Of a DNA stretch of 43,087 nucleotides, positions 1-7,697 are shown in pieces; positions within the stretch are counted from its first letter, which is position 1, and every line of letters begins with the position of its first letter. Position numbers and translations under genes: made by a program. The notes under the pieces were generated by a model. It did not search any database, had not been told where the DNA came from, and saw only the letters and a list, made by a program, of their open reading frames with translations. Origin of the DNA: Staphylococcus simiae (GTDB taxonomy: Bacteria; Bacillota; Bacilli; Staphylococcales; Staphylococcaceae). The DNA lies in assembly GCF_002902085.1 (NCBI RefSeq), contig NZ_PPQR01000054.1, forward strand, positions 1 through 43,087, given 5' to 3'.

Positions 1-32
1 TTTTAATTATGTATGTTTTTTTAAATTTATGC

Positions 33-103
33 TAGTAATACACTATACTACTTTAGAAGTATAATGATCCTATCTTGTTCAACTAAAAAGATAATGATAA
101 AAT
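33..103 (+). promoter_or_regulatory. Candidate promoter region of plsC with an inverted repeat
   Basis: Two possible sigma-A -10 elements are visible: TATAAT at 60-65, and TAAAAT at 98-103 preceded 17 bp upstream by TTGTTC at 75-80. An inverted repeat, TAGTA (33-37) and TACTA (46-50) with an 8-nt spacer, lies where the -35 of the first promoter would be. The arms recall the FapR operator, but the spacing is too long for a confident assignment. Confidence 0.35.
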
Positions 104-141
104 TTAGATGTTATATACAAATAAGTTAAGTAGGTGTCACT

Positions 142-759
142 ATGTATTCGTTTGTGAGTAATATTTTAAATTTTATTTTAGTGAAATTATCGAAATCATT
201 GTATGTTATTGGGAAAGATAATATTCCACAAGATAGTAAATATGTTGTAACTTGTACACATGAAAGTTATAACGAAGTGATTATGTTAGGTATGGCATTA
301 TATCCTAATCAAATCCATTATATGGCAAAAAAAGAATTATTTAATAACAAATGGATTGGACAGTTTTTAACATCATTAAATGCTTTTCCTGTTGATAGGG
401 AGAATCCAGGTCCTAGCACATTAAAACGTCCAATTAATTTATTAAAAGAGCATAAGACAGTTGGTATTTTCCCAACAGGTCATCGTACTTCAGCTGAAGG
501 TGCACCTTTGAAGAGAGGGGCTGCAACGATTGCTATGTTGAGTAAATCTCCAATCTTACCGGTTGCTTATGTGGGTCCTAACAAAATTCATGGACTAATT
601 ACAGGGCAAGCATTGATTAATATTGGTGAACCAATTGATCTTACTAATTTACCAAAAGATTTAAAACGTAATGAACGTATCGATTATATTACAAAAGAAA
701 TTGAAACTCGTACTGCAAAGTTACAACAAGAATTAAACGAAATTGCTAAAAGTTTATAA
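142..759 (+). CDS. plsC: 1-acyl-sn-glycerol-3-phosphate acyltransferase (PlsC family)
   Basis: This is probably the membrane-associated enzyme that acylates lysophosphatidate to phosphatidate, the second acylation of phospholipid synthesis. The 205-residue length fits the family. The catalytic HX4D block appears as THESYNE (His40, with Glu45 where Asp is usual). Block III is seen as FPTGHRTSAEGAPLKRGAA and block IV as PILPVAYVGP. The first 20 residues are hydrophobic and could anchor it to the membrane. The start is supported by AGGTG just upstream. It stands alone, with nagE 146 bp downstream on the same strand. The family assignment is firm; the acyl-chain and substrate preference is inferred. 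Confidence 0.85.
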   Translation: MYSFVSNILNFILVKLSKSLYVIGKDNIPQDSKYVVTCTHESYNEVIMLGMALYPNQIHYMAKKELFNNKWIGQFLTSLNAFPVDRENPGPSTLKRPINLLKEHKTVGIFPTGHRTSAEGAPLKRGAATIAMLSKSPILPVAYVGPNKIHGLITGQALINIGEPIDLTNLPKDLKRNERIDYITKEIETRTAKLQQELNEIAKSL

Positions 760-905
760 CTAACATCTTTAGGTAGTAATAAAATTGTTTGAGTATTAAA
801 CGTATGATATTGATAGTAATGAATGTAAAGTTTTACTAATCTATCAAATCATGTCGTTATGATACTGTTCAATGTATTGCTACCTTTTTTAAGGGGAATG
901 ATATC

Positions 906-2372
906 ATGTATAAATTTTTTCAGAATTTAGGACGCTCTTTAATGTTACCTGTAGCAGTATTGCCAGCAGCGGCTATTATAACTGGTATTGGTAACACATT
1001 AAATGCCTTACATGTTGTACCATTAATCGCTACGTTTTTCACAACAGTAGGGACAACGATATTAGAACAGTTAGGTATATTATTCGCAATTGGTGTAGCG
1101 ATAGGGATGTCTAAGAAGAATGATGGTGCCGTAGCTTTAGCGGCTACGCTTGGATTTTTACTTGTAACTGTAGTCTTATCACCTAAAAAATTAGCGCCAT
1201 TATTAGGCATGAAGATGTCTAGCATTGATATGGCTTTTGAAAAAATGGATAATACAAATGTTTTTGTAGGAATTATAATCGGTTTAATTGCTGCATATAC
1301 ATATAATAAATTTAGTGAAACAGAGTTACCTTTGGCATTATCATTTTTCAGTGGTAAAAGACTCGTACCTATTTTAACAGCATTCTTTTGTACGTTTTTA
1401 GCTGTAGTATTACTTTTTGTTTGGCCAGTTGTATATTCTTGGATAGTATGGTTTGGTGAGTCGATTGTAGGTATGGGCTCAGTAGGTGCGTTTTTATATG
1501 GTGTAACCAATCGTTTATTAATTCCAACAGGATTACATCATGCGTTAAATAGTGTATTTTGGTTTGACACAGTTGGTATTAACGACATTGGTAAATTCCA
1601 AAGTGGTAAAGATGCTATTAAAGGTATCACTGGTAGATATCAAGCAGGTTTCTTCCCAATCATGATGTTTGGTGTTCCAGCTGCTGCACTTGCCATGTAT
1701 CATACAGCTAAATCATCACAACAAAAGCAAGTATATGGTTGGTTTTTAGCGAGTGCTGTAGCAGCATTTTTTGTTGGTGTAACAGAACCTATTGAATTTG
1801 CCTTTATGTTTGTTGCGCCGGTTTTGTACGTTATTCATGCATTATTAACTGGTTTATCATTATTTATTGCTTCATTTTTCCATTGGACAGCAGGATTTTC
1901 ATTTAGTGCTGGATTAATCGATTATGTCTTATCATTAGTTAATCCAGTTGCTAATCATCCATTGATGCTTTTAGTTCAAGGTGTAGTGTTCTTTATTTTG
2001 TATTACGTTATTTTCAGATTTGTTATTCAAGTGTTTAATTTAAACACTATAGGTCGTGGAGATAATGAGTTAACTGATCCAACAACTGATAATAAATCTG
2101 TTGGTACAGGTGAAACGAATTCGACGCACGGAAAATATTATCATAATGCAATGATTATCTTAGAAGGTTTGGGTGGTCGTGACAATATAACTAATTTAAC
2201 AAATTGTGCGACACGATTGCGTTTAGAATTAAAAGATACTAGTTTGATAGATCAACAAAAAATTAAAAGTGCAGGAGCTGTTGGTGTGACAGTAAGTGGT
2301 AAACACTCATCACAAGTCATCATTGGTACACACGTACAGCAAATAGCTGATGAACTTGAGAAAAAACTGTAA
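906..2372 (+). CDS. nagE: PTS system N-acetylglucosamine/glucose-type EIICB permease
   Basis: This is a phosphotransferase sugar permease of the glucose/N-acetylglucosamine family that imports and phosphorylates the sugar at the membrane. Residues 1-375 form the polytopic EIIC domain with many hydrophobic helices and the GLHHALNS and TEPIEFAF signatures. A linker of about 40 residues leads to the EIIB domain, whose phosphorylated Cys434 lies in NCATRLRLELKD. There is no EIIA domain, so the phosphate must come from an EIIA encoded elsewhere. AAGGGG precedes the ATG. The protein matches the staphylococcal NagE/PtaA type. N-acetylglucosamine is the likely substrate, but this cannot be proven from sequence alone. 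Confidence 0.85.
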   Translation: MYKFFQNLGRSLMLPVAVLPAAAIITGIGNTLNALHVVPLIATFFTTVGTTILEQLGILFAIGVAIGMSKKNDGAVALAATLGFLLVTVVLSPKKLAPLLGMKMSSIDMAFEKMDNTNVFVGIIIGLIAAYTYNKFSETELPLALSFFSGKRLVPILTAFFCTFLAVVLLFVWPVVYSWIVWFGESIVGMGSVGAFLYGVTNRLLIPTGLHHALNSVFWFDTVGINDIGKFQSGKDAIKGITGRYQAGFFPIMMFGVPAAALAMYHTAKSSQQKQVYGWFLASAVAAFFVGVTEPIEFAFMFVAPVLYVIHALLTGLSLFIASFFHWTAGFSFSAGLIDYVLSLVNPVANHPLMLLVQGVVFFILYYVIFRFVIQVFNLNTIGRGDNELTDPTTDNKSVGTGETNSTHGKYYHNAMIILEGLGGRDNITNLTNCATRLRLELKDTSLIDQQKIKSAGAVGVTVSGKHSSQVIIGTHVQQIADELEKKL

Positions 2373-2669
2373 AATAGTAGATTTCTATTATTTAGGACTT
2401 TTTGAATATAAGTAGAAAAGATTGTAAGTATAAACTAATCAGAAGTTAAGACTCATGAGATAGAGATCTATCATAGAAAAATTTGTCAACAGAATTTTCA
2501 CTATCATGTGCAAGTTGAGATACGAGGCAATCTAAAGTATCAGTTCAATTTGTTAGGGAGCTCAATTGTTATGAGTTGTTAAGCATTTTGAAGCGCGAAT
2601 CTATATGAATAGGTTTGCGCTTTTTTAGTGCTAATAGTACAATGATTAATTATATCTGAATTTTCAGAA
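2373..2669 (+). other. Intergenic region with possible small RNA or long 3' UTR
   Basis: This 297-bp gap has no convincing ORF. It ends in a strong plus-strand terminator (2591-2626) that lies about 220 bp beyond the nagE stop, too far for an ordinary 3' end. Short pairings such as GATAC with GTATC around 2518-2542 suggest RNA structure. A weak promoter-like pair (TTGAAT 2402-2407, TAAGTA 2425-2430) could start an independent transcript. A long nagE 3' UTR is equally possible. Confidence 0.3.
2591..2628 (+). terminator. Rho-independent terminator between nagE and the HAD gene
   Basis: Arms 2591-2603 and 2610-2622 pair with two internal mismatches around a 6-nt loop. The core pairing is AAGCGC with GCGCTT, and a run of T follows at 2621-2626. 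Confidence 0.8.
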
Positions 2670-2687
2670 ATGGAGTGGATAATAGAT

Positions 2688-3812
2688 ATGGCGACGATTT
2701 TATTTGATGTTGATGGGGTCTTTTTAAGTGAAGAAAGGTGCTTTGATGTTTCAGCATTGACAGTTTATGAATTATTGATGGATAAAGCATATTTAGGGTT
2801 AGCGCAGTCACAAAATTTAGCAACTATATCCAATCAACAAATAACAGAGATTAGAGAGCAAATTTTTTTAAATGATACGATATTAAATAAACTTAAATCA
2901 TTAGGTTTAAATTCTAACTGGGATATGTTATTTATTGTTTTTAGTATTCATTTTATTGAACTATTAACTACACTTAATCAACAAGATATTGATTATTATA
3001 TTGAACAACACAACTTTGATGATGATACACTTCAACACATAGGGCAATTGCTTAACAATGATGCTGTTCTTGATTATCAACAACCGTTACAGTTTTTAAG
3101 CCAAGTACATAGTGGTAAAAGTAATATATATCAAGCTTTAGAACAGTTTGCGGCACAACGTTTAAATATTAAACATACTAATTTATTTAGTTTAAAAGGA
3201 AAATTATGGGTGTTAGCACAAGAAGTTTATCAAGAGTGGTATTTAGGAACGACATTGTTTAGTGAAGTTGAACAAAAAGCTAGTAAAACAGATTTTAAAA
3301 AGGGTTTTATATATCAAGAAGTAATTTTAAGACCAATTACTGAAGTAAAACAATTACTTGAAGATTTAATTAATAGTGGGTATTCATTAGGGATTGCTAC
3401 TGGTAGACCTTATACAGAAACTATTGTGCCATTTGAAACTTTAGGATTATTAAATTATTTTGACAAGCGACATATTGCAACAGCGAGTGACGTTTTAACA
3501 GCTGAGGAATTATATCCACAATATAGACCACTTGGTAAGCCTAATCCATTTAGTTATATTGCAGCATTAAAAGGGAATGTAGAACAGAATTATGAAGCAT
3601 ATGCTCAACATCAGCATCAGATTGTTGCTGCAAGTGATGTATACATTGTTGGAGATTCATTAGCAGATTTATTGAGTGCTCAAGCGATTGGTGCAACCTT
3701 TATAGGTACTTTAACTGGTTTAAAAGGACAACAAGCTAGAAAAGAATTAGAGGACCATAATGCAAATTATATCGTTGATCACATTGGAGATATCCGTAAG
3801 ATATTATTATAA
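2688..3812 (+). CDS. HAD-superfamily hydrolase
   Basis: This is a haloacid-dehalogenase-type phosphatase of 374 residues with unknown substrate. Motif I is ILFDVDGV at the extreme N-terminus, with the nucleophile and acid/base aspartates. Motif II is GIATGRPYTE, the lysine of motif III lies in LGKPNPFSY, and motif IV is YIVGDSLADL. A long helical insert (about residues 25-220) between motifs I and II acts as a cap. A reading frame opens at 2670, but GGAGTGG at 2672-2678 is a Shine-Dalgarno for the ATG at 2688, which places motif I near residue 2 as is usual. The gene stands alone and runs directly into a repeat element 21 nt after its stop. Confidence 0.8.
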   Translation: MATILFDVDGVFLSEERCFDVSALTVYELLMDKAYLGLAQSQNLATISNQQITEIREQIFLNDTILNKLKSLGLNSNWDMLFIVFSIHFIELLTTLNQQDIDYYIEQHNFDDDTLQHIGQLLNNDAVLDYQQPLQFLSQVHSGKSNIYQALEQFAAQRLNIKHTNLFSLKGKLWVLAQEVYQEWYLGTTLFSEVEQKASKTDFKKGFIYQEVILRPITEVKQLLEDLINSGYSLGIATGRPYTETIVPFETLGLLNYFDKRHIATASDVLTAEELYPQYRPLGKPNPFSYIAALKGNVEQNYEAYAQHQHQIVAASDVYIVGDSLADLLSAQAIGATFIGTLTGLKGQQARKELEDHNANYIVDHIGDIRKILL

Positions 3813-3832
3813 ATAGCTAAAGGGAGTGGATA

Positions 3833-4172
3833 GGGAGTGGGACAGAAATAAATTTTATATAAAATTTATTTCGTAGATGCCCGTCTTGCACATTAATGTA
3901 AAATCCACACATGGATTTTTGATGACGGGTCCCTTCCACCCCGGCAAGACTGACTAGGTTTTCAAAATGGTGATTTATCAACGTTTTGAAAACCAGACAG
4001 TTACTGCCAAATTCTTAAATTTAAGTGTAAAATACATTTTGTCCCAGGCTCGTAATCTCACCCTTGCAAGATTGACTAGATTTGTAAAACGTTGATTTAT
4101 CAATAGTTTTACAAAACAGACTGTTACTGCACAATGCTTAAATTTAAATGTGAAATGTTTTGTTCCAACCTC
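3833..4172 (+). repeat. GGGAGTGGGACAG intergenic repeat, copy 1 (with STAR insert and tandem module)
   Basis: The element starts with GGGAGTGGGACAG and a 26-nt AT-rich palindrome (AAATAAATTTTA pairing with TAAAATTTATTT). It is then interrupted by a STAR unit (3877-3933). A module of about 120 bp follows, running from roughly ACCCCGGCAAGACTG to GTCCCAGGCTC (ending 4051). A second, diverged copy of that module occupies 4051-4172. Each module contains its own hairpin of the TTTTCAAAA ... TTTTGAAAA type. Related copies are at 24478-24639 and 42830-42930. Reading frames in it (for example 3978-4223, minus) are not credible genes. Confidence 0.85.
3877..3933 (+). repeat. STAR-type unit (CCCGTC/GACGGG stem)
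   Basis: This GC-rich unit begins ATGCCCGTCTTGCA and ends GACGGGTCCC. The arms CCCGTC (3880-3885) and GACGGG (3924-3929) pair. It resembles staphylococcal STAR repeats, which carry CCCAAC/GTTGGG arms and end in GGGNCCC. It is absent at the matching point of the copy at 24478-24639. Confidence 0.75.
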
Positions 4173-4180
4173 TACAACTA

Positions 4181-4232
4181 TTAAAATAGCCGTGAAAAAA
4201 TCTATCGTCATAGATTTCTTCACGGCTAATCT
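4181..4232 (-). terminator. Terminator of the aminotransferase-serA operon
   Basis: Arms 4187-4204 and 4211-4228 form an 18-bp stem with one mismatch around a 6-nt loop (TCGTCA). On the minus strand it is followed by TTTTAATAG, as expected for the end of the serA transcript. Confidence 0.8.
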
Positions 4233-4289
4233 TAGTATGTTTTAATTTAATTTTTATGACAGACTTTTAGTGATTACAGTTAAAACGTG

Positions 4290-5897
4290 TTAATTTTTGT
4301 TCACTGCAGTTAATTCAGTGGTAAATATTTGATTATAATCACCTAGTTGTTTAAGTTCATCAATAATATGTTGAGAGACAGGTTGATCAACAGATAAAAT
4401 CATCAAAGCATCGCCACCTTCTTGTGTTCTACCTAATGTCATAGAGGCAATATTAATATGATGTTTTCCTAATAATTCACCAGTTTTACCAACCATACCT
4501 GGAATGTCATTATGATAGGAAATAATTTGGTATTGATTTGGTTTCAAGTCTACAGAAAAATTATTAATACGTACAATACGAGGTCCAAAACCTGCAAAGA
4601 CTGAGGCACCAACTTTTACAGTATCTGTATCATTAATCAATTCAACTTCTAAATAATTGCTAAATCCTGTTTCTGCCTTATTATTTTCTATATTATAGGT
4701 TACATCTTGTTTATTTAATAATAATAAAGCATTGATAATATTAACTTCAGAACCTAAATCCTCTTTTAGAATACTTGCAATAATTGTTCTAGTTAATAGA
4801 CTGTTATCTATAGTAGCGATTTCTCCACCATAAGTAATTTTAATAGTACTAGGTGCATTATGAAGGAATTGTATTGCTAATTCACCAACTGTATGACTCA
4901 AATCAATAAATGATTTAATCGTATCATCAACACTACTTAAATCCATTTTTGGTGCATTAACGGCATGTGTAACAGTACCATTGATTAAAATATCTATAAT
5001 TTCATTAGATACAGATACTGCTACTTTTTCTTGTGCTTCGATCGTAGACGCACCTAAATGAGGCGTGACAATTATTTTATCGTGGCTGACCAAAGGTGAA
5101 TCAGTAGCTGGTTCATGTTCAAAAACATCAATAGCAGCACGACTTATTTGTCCTTTATCAAGTGCGTGTATTAATGCTTGCTCATCAATAATTCCGCCAC
5201 GTGCAACATTAATAATTTGTAAATTAGGTTTAGCTTGAGCAAAGAAATCATCATTTATAAGACCTTTTGTTTTAGGTGTAAGTGGTGTATGTAGTGTTAC
5301 AAAGTCAGCTTGTTGTGCAATATCATCAATAGAAGCTTTCGTGATATTTAATTGTTTAGCTTTATCTTCTGTTAAATAAGGATCAAAAGCTAATATAGTC
5401 ATACCGAAGCTTTTGGCTCTTTTAGCAACACCTAAACCAATTCTTCCAGCACCAATAATACCTAATGTTTTATGATAAAGTTCTGTACCTTTAAATTGAT
5501 TTCGTTTCCATTCTTTATTTTTTAATGATTGATGTGCTTGAGGAATATTTCTAGCCATAGATAACAGCATAGCCATAGAATGTTCAGTAGCTGAAATCGT
5601 ATTGCCATCTGGTGCATTGATAACTAAAATACCTTTTAAAGTTGCACTTTCGATATCAATATTATCAACGCCAACACCAGCGCGTGCAATAACTTTTAAA
5701 TTATCAGCAGCATTGATAATTTTAGGTGTTACAGTAGTTTGACTACGTACAATTAGTGCATGATAATCTGGAATAATCGTAATTAACTCATCTTCACTAA
5801 GACCAGTGTTAATATCAACGTTAAATTGATCGTGGGATAATAAACTTTTAATACCTTCTTGAGAAATTGGATCAGCAACTAAAACATTAAATTTCAT
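4290..5897 (-). CDS. serA: D-3-phosphoglycerate dehydrogenase
   Basis: This NAD-dependent enzyme oxidises 3-phosphoglycerate to 3-phosphohydroxypyruvate, the first step of serine synthesis. It has 535 residues, the long form. The order is substrate-binding domain, Rossmann nucleotide-binding domain (GIIGAGRIGLGVA), the signature RGGIIDEQAL, the catalytic histidine in PHLGAST, an intervening domain, and a C-terminal ACT domain beginning near IPGMVGKTGELLG. The frame extends upstream, but GGAGG followed by ATG at 5897 fits the family N-terminus MKFNVLVADP. The start lies inside the last codons of the upstream aminotransferase gene (11-nt overlap), so translation is probably coupled. Confidence 0.95.
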   Translation of the reverse strand: MKFNVLVADPISQEGIKSLLSHDQFNVDINTGLSEDELITIIPDYHALIVRSQTTVTPKIINAADNLKVIARAGVGVDNIDIESATLKGILVINAPDGNTISATEHSMAMLLSMARNIPQAHQSLKNKEWKRNQFKGTELYHKTLGIIGAGRIGLGVAKRAKSFGMTILAFDPYLTEDKAKQLNITKASIDDIAQQADFVTLHTPLTPKTKGLINDDFFAQAKPNLQIINVARGGIIDEQALIHALDKGQISRAAIDVFEHEPATDSPLVSHDKIIVTPHLGASTIEAQEKVAVSVSNEIIDILINGTVTHAVNAPKMDLSSVDDTIKSFIDLSHTVGELAIQFLHNAPSTIKITYGGEIATIDNSLLTRTIIASILKEDLGSEVNIINALLLLNKQDVTYNIENNKAETGFSNYLEVELINDTDTVKVGASVFAGFGPRIVRINNFSVDLKPNQYQIISYHNDIPGMVGKTGELLGKHHINIASMTLGRTQEGGDALMILSVDQPVSQHIIDELKQLGDYNQIFTTELTAVNKN

Positions 5898-7047
5898 TGT
5901 GAATAACCTCCGTAAATTTTGCAGTTCCTTGTCCAATTAAGTTAACTTGTCGGTAATCAGATAGGATGATTTCTAATGCAGCTACAACTGATAATATGTC
6001 AAATGGACTAATTTGTCCCATATGACCAATTCTTAAAATATGTCCTTTTAAATGACCTTGACCACCAGCAATAGTGATATTAAAACGTTGTTTAAGTTCG
6101 TTTTTGATATGATTTACTTCTTCTTTATCTTTAGGAATAAAAGCAGTAACAGTAGGTGAAGCATCATGGTCGTTTACTAGTAAGTCCAAGTTTAATGCTT
6201 TTAAAGCCTGACGTAACGCATTTCTAATAGCGTAGTGTCGCTCAATAACATGATTAAAGCCTTCCGTTTTAACTGATTCCACATAAGCATTCACTCCTCT
6301 AAATAAAGCAACATTTGGTGTAAAAGGTGTTGAGTGTGCTGCTTGAGAAGTAATATATTTATTTAAATCTAAGTAAAAGCGTGGTGTTGTCACTTGTTGG
6401 AAGCGGTTTTTTGCACGTTGATTATAAGCAACAAAAGCTAATCCAGGAGGTAACATGATGGCTTTTTGACTTCCTGATACTAATACATCTATTTTATCTT
6501 TAGCTAAATCAACATCAACTGCCCCTATACAACTCACACCATCAACGACAAAAAATATGTCACTATTAAAGTGATGAATAGCATTGCCTAAGTCGTGAAT
6601 AGGGTGCAAAACGGTAGTTGAAGTTTCACAAAATTGACTGAAGACAGCAGTGATTGTTACATTTAGAGATTTTAAATAAGATATAAATTCTTCAACATTA
6701 ACGGCTTTACCCCATTCAACATCGTAAATGTGCACATTTTTATAATACGTTTGTGCAATTTGTTTGAAACGATTACCAAAGGCACCAGAAACAATAATAA
6801 CGAAGTGATCATCAGGATTAACGATATTTAACATGCTAGCTTCAAGCACACTCGTACCACTAGAAGTTAATATGAGTACATCGTTTTGACTTCCAAATAT
6901 TGGTTTAAGACCATGAAAGGCCTCTTCAGCAATTTCTTCGAAGTCACTTGAACGATGACCGACCATTGGAGATTGAATTTCTTTCATAATATGATCAGGA
7001 ACAGGTGTTGGGCCAGGTGTAAGTAATAAAGAATGATGATAATGCAT
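5887..7047 (-). CDS. Class V aminotransferase (alanine-glyoxylate/serine-pyruvate type)
   Basis: This PLP enzyme of 386 residues belongs to the class V aminotransferases, sometimes annotated as soluble hydrogenase small subunit. The PLP lysine is in SGSQKAIMLPPG and the cofactor aspartate in VVDGVSCIGAVDVD. The N-terminus LLTPGPTPVP is typical of the alanine-glyoxylate group. AGGAGG lies 7 nt before the ATG. It is the first gene of a two-gene operon with serA, and no SerC-type gene is present in this window. It may therefore transaminate 3-phosphohydroxypyruvate, or make serine from hydroxypyruvate or glyoxylate; this is inference from context. A CodY-like box lies in its promoter. Confidence 0.85.
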   Translation of the reverse strand: MHYHHSLLLTPGPTPVPDHIMKEIQSPMVGHRSSDFEEIAEEAFHGLKPIFGSQNDVLILTSSGTSVLEASMLNIVNPDDHFVIIVSGAFGNRFKQIAQTYYKNVHIYDVEWGKAVNVEEFISYLKSLNVTITAVFSQFCETSTTVLHPIHDLGNAIHHFNSDIFFVVDGVSCIGAVDVDLAKDKIDVLVSGSQKAIMLPPGLAFVAYNQRAKNRFQQVTTPRFYLDLNKYITSQAAHSTPFTPNVALFRGVNAYVESVKTEGFNHVIERHYAIRNALRQALKALNLDLLVNDHDASPTVTAFIPKDKEEVNHIKNELKQRFNITIAGGQGHLKGHILRIGHMGQISPFDILSVVAALEIILSDYRQVNLIGQGTAKFTEVIHNEI

Positions 7048-7077
7048 AGGTAGTCCTCCTAGAAATAAGATTTTTTT

Positions 7078-7106
7078 ATTTTAGCAAATTTTCTGATAAT
7101 TTAAAA
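7078..7106 (-). promoter_or_regulatory. Promoter of the serine operon with CodY box
   Basis: On the minus strand an extended -10, TGCTAAAAT (7086 down to 7078), is preceded 17 bp upstream by TTTTAA. The spacer (7087-7101) reads AATTTTCTGATAATT on the plus strand, matching the CodY consensus AATTTTCWGAAAATT at 14 of 15 positions. Binding there would block RNA polymerase, so repression in amino-acid-rich conditions is expected. Confidence 0.65.
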
Positions 7107-7175
7107 GGGAAAAAATAAACAGAAAAGTCATTTAGAAATACAAATTTTATAAATAACATTTCTGTTTAAGAATTT

Positions 7176-7619
7176 TTAAGTTGTAATAGTAGGTGAAATG
7201 TTGATTTTAACGTTATTACGTACTGAATTTGAAATCATGCAATTTTGGTCTGCAATTTGTAACAATTTTGGTAATTTTTTAGTCAAGCGCTCGAAATCTT
7301 TGTTATCAATTTGAATTTTTGGATAATGATTGATGCTTTTCATAGCAAACTTACCATTTATAAATGTCGCAGTACCAATTGACTCGAGTTCAATCGTTAC
7401 ATTTTCAAATTTGGCGCGTTCTAATGTTGCTGCAAGGGAGATAATGTAACAAGATGATGCTGCTGCAACTAACATCTCGTCAGGATTAGTTCCTTTGCCA
7501 ATGCCACCTAGTGAAGAAGGTATAGATATATGCTCACTTAAAATATCTCCATTTACTTTACCTACTTGATTACGTCCACCTGACCACATGGTTGTTACTT
7601 TAAAGTCGTGTTGAACCAA
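7176..7619 (-). CDS. OsmC/Ohr-family protein
   Basis: This is a 147-residue member of the OsmC/Ohr superfamily, thiol-dependent reductases of organic or lipid hydroperoxides in the cytoplasm. The conserved core is visible as GGIGKGTNPDEMLVAAASSCYIISLA, cited here in part for its catalytic-type cysteine (SSCY); the second cysteine lies in DQNCMISNS. The open frame runs to 7742, but that extension would overlap the divergent phosphodiesterase gene. AGGAGG lies 9 nt before a TTG at 7619, which gives the usual family length, so a TTG start is preferred. The exact peroxide substrate is unknown. Confidence 0.75.
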   Translation of the reverse strand: MVQHDFKVTTMWSGGRNQVGKVNGDILSEHISIPSSLGGIGKGTNPDEMLVAAASSCYIISLAATLERAKFENVTIELESIGTATFINGKFAMKSINHYPKIQIDNKDFERLTKKLPKLLQIADQNCMISNSVRNNVKINISPTITT

Positions 7620-7697
7620 ATTCTTTTTCCTCCTGAGTTGTTTATGATAATTTAAGTTTAGAATAATTTCTCTAAGATTCATAGAAAGGTGTCTTAT

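Noticed and set aside
771..883. Inverted pair AGGTAGTAAT / ATTGCTACCT between plsC and nagE
   Set aside because: One mismatch and more than 90 nt of loop; likely chance in an AT-rich gap.
920..1510. 196-codon minus-strand ORF opposite nagE
   Set aside because: It is antisense to the well-supported nagE membrane domain, with no Shine-Dalgarno and no family resemblance.
2376..2400. Possible terminator just after nagE
   Set aside because: AATAG and CTATT can pair, but the five-base AT stem and lack of a clean T run make it unconvincing.
3978..4223. 81-codon minus-strand ORF after the HAD gene
   Set aside because: It lies entirely in the repeat modules and the serA terminator. The translated protein contains a duplicated segment only because the DNA is duplicated.
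7047..7175. T-box or other riboswitch before the serine operon
   Set aside because: The leader before the aminotransferase is short (about 30 nt from the -10 to the ATG) and lacks any T-box motif or large structure.
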